Source: JASHPR01 sp963808705 | GTDB lineage: Bacteria; Actinomycetota; Actinomycetes; Streptosporangiales; Streptosporangiaceae | Reading direction: 5' to 3' | NCBI GenBank assembly: GCA_963808705.1 | Contig: CAWEHB010000016.1 | Span: 186,001 to 250,000, forward strand | DNA: 64,000 nt | In this document: piece after piece, positions 43,390 to 54,902 of the stretch | Layout of the letters: each line of letters opens with the position of its first letter | Numbering within the stretch: the stretch's first letter is position 1 | Translations under genes and position numbers: made by a program | The notes under the pieces: generated by a model | Seen by the model: the letters and a program-made list of their open reading frames with translations, nothing else | What the model was told of the DNA's origin: nothing | Database searches by the model: none

Positions 43390-44282
43390 GGCCGGAGAGC
43401 TCCGCGGAGCCGGAGCGCACCGTCCCGGATATCGTCATCATCACCGGAATGTCCGGAGCCGGCCGGAGTACCGCGGCGAAGTCGCTCGAGGACCTTGACT
43501 GGTTCGTGGCCGACAACCTGCCGCCGGGCCTGCTGCCGACCATGCTGGACCTCGCCCGGCGCTCCAGCGGCGCGGTGCCGAGGCTCGCGGCCGTGGTCGA
43601 CGTGCGCAGCAGCCGCGCGTTTTCCACCGATCTCAAGTCGGTCGTCGGCGACCTCGAAGCCCGGGGCACCCGGCCCTATGTCGTGTTCCTTGAGGCCAGC
43701 GACGACACCCTGGTCCGCAGGTTCGAGAGCGTCCGCCGCCCGCATCCGCTGCAGGAGGGCGGCCGGGTGGTCGACGGCATCGCCGCCGAGCGGGAACTGC
43801 TGCAGGATGTCCGCGGCGAGGCCGACCTCGTGCTGGACAGCTCCCGGCTCAACGTGCACCAGTTGCGGGCCCGGATGCGCGACACGTTCGGCGGCGACGC
43901 GGACACCGGGCTGCGGGTGAACATCGTGTCGTTCGGGTTCAAGTACGGGCTGCCGGTCGACGCCGACATGGTGGCGGACTGCAGGTTCCTGCCGAACCCC
44001 CGCTGGGTGGACGACCTCGCCCCGCTGACCGGCCAGGACCAGGACGTCAGGGACTACGTTCTCGGCCAGCCGGGGGCGGGGGAGTTCCTCGACGCCTACG
44101 TCGAGTCGGTACGCGTGACGCTGGCCGGCTTCCAGCGCGAGGGAAAGCACTTCGTGATGCTGGCCGTAGGCTGCACCGGCGGGAAGCACCGCAGCGTCGT
44201 GATGGCCGAGGAGATCGCCGCCCGGCTCGCCGGCTCCTCGTCGGCCATCCGGGTGGTGCACAGAGACCTCGGGCGCGAGTGA
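43386..44282 (+). CDS. rapZ: RNase adapter / nucleotide-binding protein RapZ
   Basis: This 298-residue P-loop protein has Walker A GMSGAGRST near residue 20 and the C-terminal domain motif GCTGGKHRSV. In E. coli RapZ guides a small RNA to RNase E; the actinobacterial role is less clear but is linked to envelope precursor control through its neighbours. It is translationally coupled to uvrC (ATGA) and yvcK (GTGA). Confidence 0.93.
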   Translation: MRPESSAEPERTVPDIVIITGMSGAGRSTAAKSLEDLDWFVADNLPPGLLPTMLDLARRSSGAVPRLAAVVDVRSSRAFSTDLKSVVGDLEARGTRPYVVFLEASDDTLVRRFESVRRPHPLQEGGRVVDGIAAERELLQDVRGEADLVLDSSRLNVHQLRARMRDTFGGDADTGLRVNIVSFGFKYGLPVDADMVADCRFLPNPRWVDDLAPLTGQDQDVRDYVLGQPGAGEFLDAYVESVRVTLAGFQREGKHFVMLAVGCTGGKHRSVVMAEEIAARLAGSSSAIRVVHRDLGRE

Positions 44283-45325
44283 GGGTCACGATGGGAGAGC
44301 GCACGGGTCCCGTGCCGGAAAACACTGTGCCGGAAGGCACCGGCCCGGAGATGCTGGCGGCGGCCCATGCCAGGCGCCCGCTGAGCCGCAACGTGGTCGC
44401 GTTCGGCGGGGGCCATGGCCTGTTCGCCTCGCTGTCCGCGTTGCGCCGGGTCACCCGCCAGCTGACCGCCGTGGTGACGGTGGCCGACGACGGGGGCTCC
44501 AGCGGCCGGCTGCGCAGGCAGTTCGGCGTGCTGCCCCCGGGAGACCTGCGGATGGCGCTGGCGGCGCTGTGCGGCGACGACACGTGGGGCACGACCTGGA
44601 GCCGCGTCGTGCAGCACCGGTTCACCGGGGAGGCCGAGCTCGGCGGGCACACGGTCGGCAACGTGCTGATCGTCGCGCTCTGGGAGCTTCTCGGGGACAC
44701 CGTGCAGGGCCTGGACTGGGTCGGGCGCCTGCTCGGGGCGCACGGGAGGGTCCTGCCGATGGCGTCCGTCCCGCTCGATCTCGCCGCCGAGGTCGAGGGC
44801 GCCGACCCCGCTCGGCCGTACGAGATGAGCACGGTCCGGGGCCAGGCCGCCTGCGCGACCACGACCGGGCGGGTACGGTCGATTTCGCTGGTGCCCGCAG
44901 ACCCGCCCGCGTGCCCCGAGGCAGTGGCCGCGGTCGGGGCGGCGGACTGGGTGGTGCTGGGACCCGGGTCCTGGTTCACCAGCGTGCTGCCGCACCTGCT
45001 GGTGCCCGGGCTGGCCGAGGCGCTGGTGACCACGAGGGCCCGCAGGCTGGTCGCGCTGAACCTGGCGCCGCAGCCGGGCGAGACCGAGGGGTTCTCGCCG
45101 CACACGCACCTGGAGGTGCTGGCCGACCATGCTCCGGACCTGACCGTTGACGTGGTGCTCGCCGACCGCGGCGCGGCCAGCGCGGCCGTGGCCGAGCTGG
45201 AGAAGGCGGCCGCCATTCTCGGCGGCAGGCTGGTGCTGGCGGACCTGGCCATGCGGGACGGAACGCCGCGCCACGATCCGCGGCTGCTGGCTGGCGCGTT
45301 CGCGCAAATTTTCGAGGGGGAGTGA
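44279..45325 (+). CDS. yvcK: YvcK/GlmR-family protein (gluconeogenesis factor)
   Basis: This 348-residue protein of the CofD-like YvcK family binds UDP-GlcNAc and steers carbon to peptidoglycan precursors. The glycine-rich N-terminal motif GGGHGLFASLSALR and VADDGGSSGRLR are diagnostic, as is VLGPGSWFTSVLPHLLVPG. GTG 44279 overlaps the rapZ stop; ATG 44291 is also in frame. Confidence 0.93.
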   Translation: MRVTMGERTGPVPENTVPEGTGPEMLAAAHARRPLSRNVVAFGGGHGLFASLSALRRVTRQLTAVVTVADDGGSSGRLRRQFGVLPPGDLRMALAALCGDDTWGTTWSRVVQHRFTGEAELGGHTVGNVLIVALWELLGDTVQGLDWVGRLLGAHGRVLPMASVPLDLAAEVEGADPARPYEMSTVRGQAACATTTGRVRSISLVPADPPACPEAVAAVGAADWVVLGPGSWFTSVLPHLLVPGLAEALVTTRARRLVALNLAPQPGETEGFSPHTHLEVLADHAPDLTVDVVLADRGAASAAVAELEKAAAILGGRLVLADLAMRDGTPRHDPRLLAGAFAQIFEGE

Positions 45326-45330
45326 CGCCG

Positions 45331-46311
45331 ATGGCCATGACCGGTCTGGTCAAGGACGAGCTGAGCCGGATCACCATTCTCAAGCCGTGCTGCCGGAAGG
45401 CTGAGGTGTCCACGCTGCTGCGGTTCGCGGGCGGCCTGCACCTGGCCGCGGGCCGGATCGTGGTCGAGGCCGAGCTCGACACCGGCGCGGCGGCGCGGCG
45501 GCTCCGCAAGGACGTGGCCGAGGTTTTCGGCCATTCCTCGGAGCTGATCGTGCTGGCCCCCAGCGGCCTGCGCAAGGGCAACCGGTACGTGGTGCGGGTG
45601 CACAAGGACGGCGAGAGCCTGGCCCGCCAGACCGGGCTGGTGGACGGTCACGGCCGGCCGGTCCGCGGGCTGCCGCGGCAGGTGGTGTCCGGCACCACCT
45701 GTGACTGCGAGTCCGCGTGGCGCGGCGCGTTCCTGGCCCACGGCAGCCTGACCGAGCCCGGCCGCTCGATGTCACTGGAGATCACCTGCCCGGGCCCCGA
45801 GGCCGCCCTGGCCATGGTCGGCGCGGCGCGGCGGCTCAAGATTCACGCCAAGGCCCGCGAGGTCCGCGGGGTGGACCGGGTGGTGATCCGGGATGGCGAC
45901 GCGATCAGCGCGCTGCTGACCAGGCTGGGCGCCCATGACAGCATGCTCGCCTGGGAGGACCGGCGGATGCGGCGCGAGGTCAGGGCCACGGCGAACCGGC
46001 TGGCGAACTTCGACGACGCCAACCTGCGGCGCAGCGCCCGGGCCGCGGTCGCGGCGGGCGCCCGGGTCGAGCGGGCCCTGGAGATCCTCGGCAGCGCCGC
46101 CCCCGAGCACCTGATCGTCGCGGGCGAGCTGCGGATCAAGCACCGCCAGGCGAGCCTGGAGGAACTCGGCCAGCTGGCCGAGCCCGCGCTGACCAAGGAC
46201 GCGATAGCCGGGCGGATCCGCAGGCTGCTCGCGCTGGCCGACCGGCGCGCGATGGAGCTTGGCATCCCCGGGACCGAGGCGCACCTGACCGCCGACATGC
46301 TGGCGCCCTGA
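45331..46311 (+). CDS. whiA: sporulation/division transcription factor WhiA
   Basis: WhiA has an N-terminal catalytically inactive LAGLIDADG homing-endonuclease-like fold and a C-terminal helix-turn-helix; with WhiB it activates division genes during sporulation in Streptomyces. The 326-residue protein begins MAMTGLVKDELSRI and ends with the HTH region (SLEELGQLAEPALTKDAIAGRIRRL). I start at ATG 45331 behind GAGGGGGAG; GTG 45322, overlapping yvcK, is an alternative. Confidence 0.95.
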   Translation: MAMTGLVKDELSRITILKPCCRKAEVSTLLRFAGGLHLAAGRIVVEAELDTGAAARRLRKDVAEVFGHSSELIVLAPSGLRKGNRYVVRVHKDGESLARQTGLVDGHGRPVRGLPRQVVSGTTCDCESAWRGAFLAHGSLTEPGRSMSLEITCPGPEAALAMVGAARRLKIHAKAREVRGVDRVVIRDGDAISALLTRLGAHDSMLAWEDRRMRREVRATANRLANFDDANLRRSARAAVAAGARVERALEILGSAAPEHLIVAGELRIKHRQASLEELGQLAEPALTKDAIAGRIRRLLALADRRAMELGIPGTEAHLTADMLAP

Positions 46312-46557
46312 CCCCGGAGGCCGGCCTCGGAGAAAACCTATAAAATACCATATTAATGGTCCTAACGGGCAGATGCTCATGAGTCAGCGTAGGCCGGGCA
46401 AAGGCCGTTGGACGCGGGTTCCGCCGCAGGGCGGCCCGGCCCGCGGCGAGGAGGCGGCCTGAAGTGGGCGGCCGGAGTTCGTTATAGGGTTCCGTGCGGG
46501 GGCATAAGGGTGCCGCACCGCTGCGGCAAGCAAGACGACGATGAGGAGAACTCCGCG
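46312..46557 (+). promoter_or_regulatory. gap operon upstream region with AT-rich palindrome
   Basis: No gene is seen here. The segment 46334-46365 is strikingly AT-rich for this genome and contains TATAAA (46339-46344), TATTAA (46351-46356) and the perfect palindrome ACCAT-ATTA-ATGGT (46347-46360). TTATAGGGT near 46484 is another -10 candidate closer to gap. Together these suggest a regulated promoter with an operator for the glycolytic operon. Confidence 0.5.
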
Positions 46558-47583
<1,026 letters not shown>

Positions 47584-47594
47584 GGAGCCGCGGG

Positions 47595-48860
47595 ATGCGA
47601 GGCATCGACGCACTGCAGGACGTCGGCGGCAAGACGGTCCTGCTGCGCGCCGACCTGAACACGCCGCTGGACGGGACGAGGATCACCGACGACGGCCGGA
47701 TCCGGGCCAGCCTGCCGACGATCACCAAGCTGGCCGGCCGGGGCGCGAGGATCTTGATCTTCGCCCACCTGGGCCGTCCTCAGGGGGCCGATTACGCTCA
47801 GCGCGCCGCTGGCGGCCCCTCGCTGCGGCCGGTCGCCGAGCGGCTCGGCGAGCTGCTCGGCGCCGGCGTCCCGCTCGCGGCCGACGTCGCGGGGGAGTCC
47901 GCGGCCGCGGTGGCGGCCGGCCTGGCCGACGGCCGGGTGGGGATGGCGGAGAACGTCCGCTTCGAGCCCGCCGAGACCAGCAAGGACGACGCCGAGCGGG
48001 CCGGGCTGGCGGGGCGGATGGCCGCCCTGGCCGGGCCCGGCGGATGCTACGTGGGCGACGGGTTCGGCGCGCTGCACCGCAAGCACGCGAGCGTGTACGA
48101 CCTGCCCGCGCTGCTGCCGCACGCCGCGGGGGACCTGGTGCTCGCCGAGGTCACGGTGCTGCGCCGGCTCACCGAGAATCCGGAGCGGCCCTACGTCATG
48201 GTCCTCGGCGGCGCGAAGCCGTCGGACAAGCTCGGCATGATCGCCAACGTGCTCGGCCAGGTGGACCGGCTGGTGATCGGCGGCGGCATGTCGTACACGT
48301 TCCTGAAGGCGCAGGGGCACGAGGTCGGCAAGTCGCTGCTCGAGGCCGACCAGATCCCGCAGGTGTCCGCGGTGCTCGAGGACGCGGCCAGGCGCGGGGT
48401 GGAGGTGGTGCTCCCGGTCGACCTGGTCGCGGCCACCCACTACGCCCCGGACGCCGAGCACTACGTCGCGAGGGTCGGCGAGTTCCCCGCGGACCGCGAG
48501 AGCATGGACATGGGCCCGGCGACCCGGGAGCTGTTCGCGGAGAAGATCGCGGACGCGAAGACCGTGTTCTGGAACGGTCCGGTCGGTGTGTTCGAGTTCC
48601 CGGCGTTCGCCGCGGGCACCCGCGCGGTGGCCGAGGCGATCAGCCACGTGGCCGGGCTGACCGTGGTCGGCGGCGGCGACTCCGCGGCGGCCGTGCGGAT
48701 CCTCGGCTTTCCCGAGAGCGCGTTCTCGCACATCTCGACCGGCGGCGGGGCCAGCCTCGAGTACCTCGAGGGCAGGCCGCTGCCCGGGCTGGCCGCGCTT
48801 GAGGACACAGGGCTGGAGGCGGCCGAGGGCCGAGCGGCCGGGAACGGGGCCGCGGGGTGA
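47595..48860 (+). CDS. pgk: phosphoglycerate kinase
   Basis: Pgk makes ATP and 3-phosphoglycerate from 1,3-bisphosphoglycerate. The 421-residue protein shows RADLNTPL near the N-terminus, VGDGFGALHRKHAS, the hinge and nucleotide region LGGAKPSDKLG and the C-terminal GGGDSAAAVR. A Gly/Ala-rich tail extends about 20 residues past the usual end. GAGGAG precedes the ATG, 11 bases after gap. Its stop overlaps the tpiA start. Confidence 0.96.
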   Translation: MRGIDALQDVGGKTVLLRADLNTPLDGTRITDDGRIRASLPTITKLAGRGARILIFAHLGRPQGADYAQRAAGGPSLRPVAERLGELLGAGVPLAADVAGESAAAVAAGLADGRVGMAENVRFEPAETSKDDAERAGLAGRMAALAGPGGCYVGDGFGALHRKHASVYDLPALLPHAAGDLVLAEVTVLRRLTENPERPYVMVLGGAKPSDKLGMIANVLGQVDRLVIGGGMSYTFLKAQGHEVGKSLLEADQIPQVSAVLEDAARRGVEVVLPVDLVAATHYAPDAEHYVARVGEFPADRESMDMGPATRELFAEKIADAKTVFWNGPVGVFEFPAFAAGTRAVAEAISHVAGLTVVGGGDSAAAVRILGFPESAFSHISTGGGASLEYLEGRPLPGLAALEDTGLEAAEGRAAGNGAAG

Positions 48861-49654
48861 GCCGGGCGGCGGGCAGGAAGCCGCTGATCGCCGGCAACTG
48901 GAAGATGCACAACACCCATTTCGAGGCCATCGCGCTGACCCAGAAGCTCGCGTTCGCGCTGGCCGACCGGGACTTCGACGCCACGGACGTGGCCGTGCTG
49001 CCGCCGTTCACCGCGCTGCGCAGCGTGCAGACCCTGATCGAGGGCGACCGGCTCCGGCTGGCCCACGGGGCCCAGGACGTCTCGCCTCATGACGACGGCG
49101 CCTACACCGGCGACGTGTCCGGGCGGATGCTGGCCAAGCTGGGCTGCCAGTACGTGCTGGCCGGGCACTCGGAACGGCGGCAGTACCACGGCGAGGACGA
49201 CGCCCTGGTGAACGCGAAGGTGAAGGCGGCGCTGCGGTACGGGATCACGCCGGTCCTCTGCGTGGGGGAGCCGCTGGAGGTGCGCCAGGCAGGCGACTAC
49301 ATCGCCTACACGCGGGCGCAGCTGGATGGCGGCCTGGACGGGATACCGGGCGAGCAGGTCGCGGGCCTGGTCGTCGCCTACGAGCCGATCTGGGCCATCG
49401 GAACCGGCGAGGTCGCCGCGCCCGAGGAGGGCCAGGAAGTCTGCGCCGCCATTCGCGGCCGCGTTTCCGCCGTTCACGGGGACGTAGTGGCGTCCGGTGT
49501 GCGTATCCTGTATGGCGGGTCGGTTAAGTCCGGCAACATGACTGCGATCATGGCGCAGCCGGACATTGACGGCGGCCTGGTGGGCGGGGCCAGCCTCGAT
49601 GCCGGGGAATTCGTCAGGATCTGCCGGTATCGTGAGCTGAGCGCCACTACCTGA
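48857..49654 (+). CDS. tpiA: triosephosphate isomerase
   Basis: This 265-residue TIM barrel has GNWKMHN at the N-terminus (catalytic Lys), AGHSERRQYH (catalytic His), AYEPIWAIGTG (catalytic Glu) and the phosphate-binding LYGGSVKSGN. GTG 48857 is in a four-base overlap with pgk. Confidence 0.96.
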   Translation: MSRAAGRKPLIAGNWKMHNTHFEAIALTQKLAFALADRDFDATDVAVLPPFTALRSVQTLIEGDRLRLAHGAQDVSPHDDGAYTGDVSGRMLAKLGCQYVLAGHSERRQYHGEDDALVNAKVKAALRYGITPVLCVGEPLEVRQAGDYIAYTRAQLDGGLDGIPGEQVAGLVVAYEPIWAIGTGEVAAPEEGQEVCAAIRGRVSAVHGDVVASGVRILYGGSVKSGNMTAIMAQPDIDGGLVGGASLDAGEFVRICRYRELSATT

Positions 49655-49685
49655 GCGGGAAGCCCGGAGGGGACAAGAACCAGCA

Positions 49686-49916
49686 GTGATCATCGCACTC
49701 TCGATCGTCTTGATCATCACGAGCATCCTCATGATCGTGCTCGTGCTGCTGCACAAGGGCAAGGGCGGCGGGCTGTCCGACCTGTTCGGCGGGGGAATCT
49801 CGTCGAGTCTGGGGTCTTCGTCGGTCGTCGAGCGGAACCTGGACCGGATCACGATCTTCACCGGGATCGTATGGTTCCTCTGCATCATCGGACTCAACCT
49901 GCTGCTGAACCGCTGA
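49686..49916 (+). CDS. secG: preprotein translocase subunit SecG
   Basis: This 76-residue protein has two membrane helices (residues 2-22 and 56-73) with the linker KGKGGGLSDLFGGG typical of SecG. It is an accessory subunit of the SecYEG channel. The start is GTG 49686, and it sits at the end of the glycolytic block, as in other actinobacteria. Confidence 0.93.
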   Translation: MIIALSIVLIITSILMIVLVLLHKGKGGGLSDLFGGGISSSLGSSSVVERNLDRITIFTGIVWFLCIIGLNLLLNR

Positions 49917-49990
49917 CCGCGGTGGCAGTCAGGCCGGCAATCTCATTACGCACGCCAGAATTCAGCGGGTCATGAGGCAAGGGGTGAGCA

Positions 49991-50326
49991 GTGAGTAGTG
50001 GCAACGCGATCCGGGGCAGCCGGGTCGGCGCAGGTCCAATGGGCGAGGCCGAGCGCGGCGAGGCCGCGCCCCGGGTACGGGTCTCGTTCTGGTGCTGCAA
50101 CCGGCACGAGACCGTGCCCAGCTTTGCCAGCGATGCCGCGATCCCCGAGACCTGGGACTGCCCGCGGTGCGGATTCCCCGCCGGGCAGGACCAGGCCAAC
50201 CCGCCGGCCCCCCCGCACGCCGAGCCGTACAAGACGCACCTGGCCTACGTGAAGGAACGCCGCAATGACACCGACGGCGCCGCGATCCTGGCCGAGGCCC
50301 TGGAGCGGCTCCGCCGGGGCGCCTGA
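49991..50326 (+). CDS. rbpA: RNA polymerase-binding protein RbpA
   Basis: RbpA binds the principal sigma factor and stabilises the open complex in actinobacteria. The 111-residue protein has the N-terminal MSSGNAIRGSRVGAGP segment, a zinc-binding core with FWCCNRHETVPSF and WDCPRCGFPAG, and the C-terminal sigma-interacting helix (THLAYVKERRNDTDGAAIL). GTG 49991 follows AAGGGGTGA. A long, degenerate linker separates it from secG by 74 bases. Confidence 0.94.
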   Translation: MSSGNAIRGSRVGAGPMGEAERGEAAPRVRVSFWCCNRHETVPSFASDAAIPETWDCPRCGFPAGQDQANPPAPPHAEPYKTHLAYVKERRNDTDGAAILAEALERLRRGA

Positions 50327-50381
50327 GCGTCGGCGGAGCCGCTAGGGTCCCGACCCGAGCGGGAAGGACGGGCTCGAGGAG

Positions 50382-51809
50382 TCAGTGCGCGAACCCCCCG
50401 CGGTTCTTGTCCGGCCCGGGGATCAGCGGCGCGGGCGGCTGCGGGTGCGACGCCAGCACCTGCACCTGCGTCCGGAGGTCGTCGAGCAGGCTATTGGCCA
50501 GGTCCATGCTGAACCCGTTCCGGACCACGATCCGGATCACCGCCGTGTCCTGCATGTCCTCCGGGAGCGTATAAGCGGGCACCAGCCAGCCCCGCATCCG
50601 CAGCCGCTCGGACAGGTCGAACACGGTGTAGCCGACGGAGTCCGGGTCGCGCATCCGGAACGCGAACACCGGCAGCTCGCTGCCGTCGCTGAGCAGCGTG
50701 AACGGGCCCATCTCGCTGATCTGGCCGGACAGGTACCTGGCCACGTCCTGGCAGGCCTGCTGCACGCTCCGGTAGCCCTCGAAGCCCAGCCGGAGGAAGT
50801 TGTAGTACTGGGCGGCGACCTGCGCGCCGGGCCGGGAGAAGTTCAGCGCGAACGTCGGCATGTCCCCGCCCAGGTAGTTGACCCGGAACACCAGGTCCTC
50901 GGGCAGCGCCGCGGCGTCCCGCCACACCACCCAGCCGACGCCCGGGTAGACCAGGCCGTACTTGTGACCCGAGGTGTTGATCGAGGCGACCCGGGGCACC
51001 CGGAAATCCCATTCCAGGTCCTGGTGCAGGAACGGCGCGACGAACCCGCCCGACGCGCCGTCGACGTGAATCGGGATGTCCAGGCCGCTGGCGGCCTGGA
51101 GCTTGTCCAGTTCCTGGCTGATCTGCAGCACCGGCTCGTAGCTGCCGTCCATCGTGGAGCCCAGCACCGCGACCACGCCGATGGTGTTCTCGTCGCACCG
51201 GGCGGCCGCCTCGGGTCCGGTCAGGTGCAGCCGGCCGGGCCCCATCGGCACCAGCCTGGGCTCGACCTGCCAGTAGCGGCAGAACTTCTCCCAGCAGACC
51301 TGGACGTTGCTGCCCATCACCAGGTTCGGGGCCGTCGCGGCCGCCCGGCGGGCCCGCCAGCGCCACAGCAGCGCCATCCCGCCGAGCATGCACGCCTCGC
51401 TCGACCCGGTGGTGGAGCACCCGACGCCGGTCAGGGCCGCCTGCCCGTCCGCCCCCGCCTGGGCGGCGGGCGCGTGCCAGAGGTTGGCCAGGATGTTCAC
51501 GCAGCGCCGCTCGAGCTCGGCCGTCTGCGGGTACTCGTCCTTGTCGATCATGTTCTTGTCGAAGCACTCGGCCATCAGCTGCTGCGCCTGCGGCTCCATC
51601 CACGTGGTCACGAACGTGGCCAGGTTGAGCCGGGCGTTGCCGTCCAGGATCAGCTCGTCCCGCACCGCCTGCAGCGCCGTGTCGGGCAGCATGCCGTGCT
51701 CCGGGATCCGGTTGCGCGGCACGCGGATCTGCAGCTCGCGGACGTAGACGGGGTTGATGTCAAGCTCGGCGTCCGCGCTGGCCTCGTCGGCCTTGCTATG
51801 TAGTGGCAT
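50382..51809 (-). CDS. gad: glutamate decarboxylase
   Basis: This PLP enzyme converts glutamate to GABA with proton consumption. The 475-residue protein has NPVYVRELQIRVPRNRIPE at the N-terminus, HVDGASGGFVAPFL, and the cofactor lysine in NTSGHKYGLVYPG, all standard for GadB-type enzymes. No antiporter GadC or GABA transaminase is next to it. The start is ATG 51809 behind GGAAG. Confidence 0.94.
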   Translation of the reverse strand: MPLHSKADEASADAELDINPVYVRELQIRVPRNRIPEHGMLPDTALQAVRDELILDGNARLNLATFVTTWMEPQAQQLMAECFDKNMIDKDEYPQTAELERRCVNILANLWHAPAAQAGADGQAALTGVGCSTTGSSEACMLGGMALLWRWRARRAAATAPNLVMGSNVQVCWEKFCRYWQVEPRLVPMGPGRLHLTGPEAAARCDENTIGVVAVLGSTMDGSYEPVLQISQELDKLQAASGLDIPIHVDGASGGFVAPFLHQDLEWDFRVPRVASINTSGHKYGLVYPGVGWVVWRDAAALPEDLVFRVNYLGGDMPTFALNFSRPGAQVAAQYYNFLRLGFEGYRSVQQACQDVARYLSGQISEMGPFTLLSDGSELPVFAFRMRDPDSVGYTVFDLSERLRMRGWLVPAYTLPEDMQDTAVIRIVVRNGFSMDLANSLLDDLRTQVQVLASHPQPPAPLIPGPDKNRGGFAH

Positions 51810-51913
51810 GGATCGCTTCCGTTCGTCAGCGGGCCGGGTGGCCTGTCCTGGTCATCACCTGGGTCACGCTATCGGGTCGGGCTCCGGCCGCGGTCAGGGC
51901 CGTCGCCCCGGCG

Positions 51914-52711
51914 TCAGCCCGCGGCCCGCAGGTACCGGCACAGCAGGAACCCGTGGTCCTCGAGCACGTGGGCGAGGCTGAGCCCGGCCGCCGCGTCCCC
52001 GCCCGGCGCGGCCAGGATCCGGCCCGCGCGACCGCCCTCCAGCACCGGGCTGAAGGTCACGCAGACCTCGTCGAGCAGGCCGGCGGCGGCGACCTGGCCG
52101 AGCAGGCCCGGGCCGCCCTCGACGAGCACGCGCCGGTAGCCGCGGGCGGCCAGGGCGGCCACGGCCGCGCCGGGCGAGACCGTGTCCCGCCCGGCCACGA
52201 CCACGTCGGCGTGCCGGGCCGCGGCGGCCCGGCGGGCGGCCGGCGCCGCCTCGGTGGTGAGCACGATCGTGCGCGCCCCCCCGGCCGCCCCGGCCAGCAA
52301 CGGGGCGTCATCGCTGCGGTCAAGCTTCCCGGTGACCACCGCGATCGGCGGCACCGGCGCTCGCCCGTCGCGCAGCGCCGCCCAGACCTCGCCGTCGCGG
52401 ACCGGGCGGTACCTCTCGGCCCGTGCGGTCCCGGCGCCGACCAGGATGACGTCGGCCAGGCTGCGCAGGACCGAGAACACCAGGCGGTCGGCGTCGCCGG
52501 ACAGTCCTCCGGAGCGCCCGCCCAGCGAGGCCGCGCCGTCCACGCTGGCGACCATGCTCGCCCGCAGCCACGGCGCCGCGCCCGCCGCGAGGGCCGGGTA
52601 GGCGTAGAGCGCGCCCAGGGCGGTGACCGCGGGCCCGGCCTCCTGCCGCCCGCCGGGCGGGACCGGGCCGATCTCGGGCGTGCCCGCGGCCTCGGGGAAG
52701 ATCAGGCGCAC
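51914..52711 (-). CDS. RibD C-terminal-like reductase (pyrimidine reductase family)
   Basis: This 265-residue protein has the DHFR-like RibD_C fold: RASMVASVDGAASLGGRSGGLSG, then VLVGAGTARAERYRP and VLVEGGPGLLGQVAAAGLLDEV. Such reductases act on riboflavin intermediates or other pteridine- or pyrimidine-like substrates. No riboflavin genes are adjacent. The start is GTG 52711. It lies 49 bases after glgX on the same strand. Confidence 0.85.
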   Translation of the reverse strand: MRLIFPEAAGTPEIGPVPPGGRQEAGPAVTALGALYAYPALAAGAAPWLRASMVASVDGAASLGGRSGGLSGDADRLVFSVLRSLADVILVGAGTARAERYRPVRDGEVWAALRDGRAPVPPIAVVTGKLDRSDDAPLLAGAAGGARTIVLTTEAAPAARRAAAARHADVVVAGRDTVSPGAAVAALAARGYRRVLVEGGPGLLGQVAAAGLLDEVCVTFSPVLEGGRAGRILAAPGGDAAAGLSLAHVLEDHGFLLCRYLRAAG

Positions 52712-52760
52712 GGCAAGCAGTCAACCACTGCCGGGCAGGCCCGGCCAGCGGCGGGCGGGA

Positions 52761-54893
<2,133 letters not shown>

Positions 54894-54902
54894 TCGCGGA
54901 CC

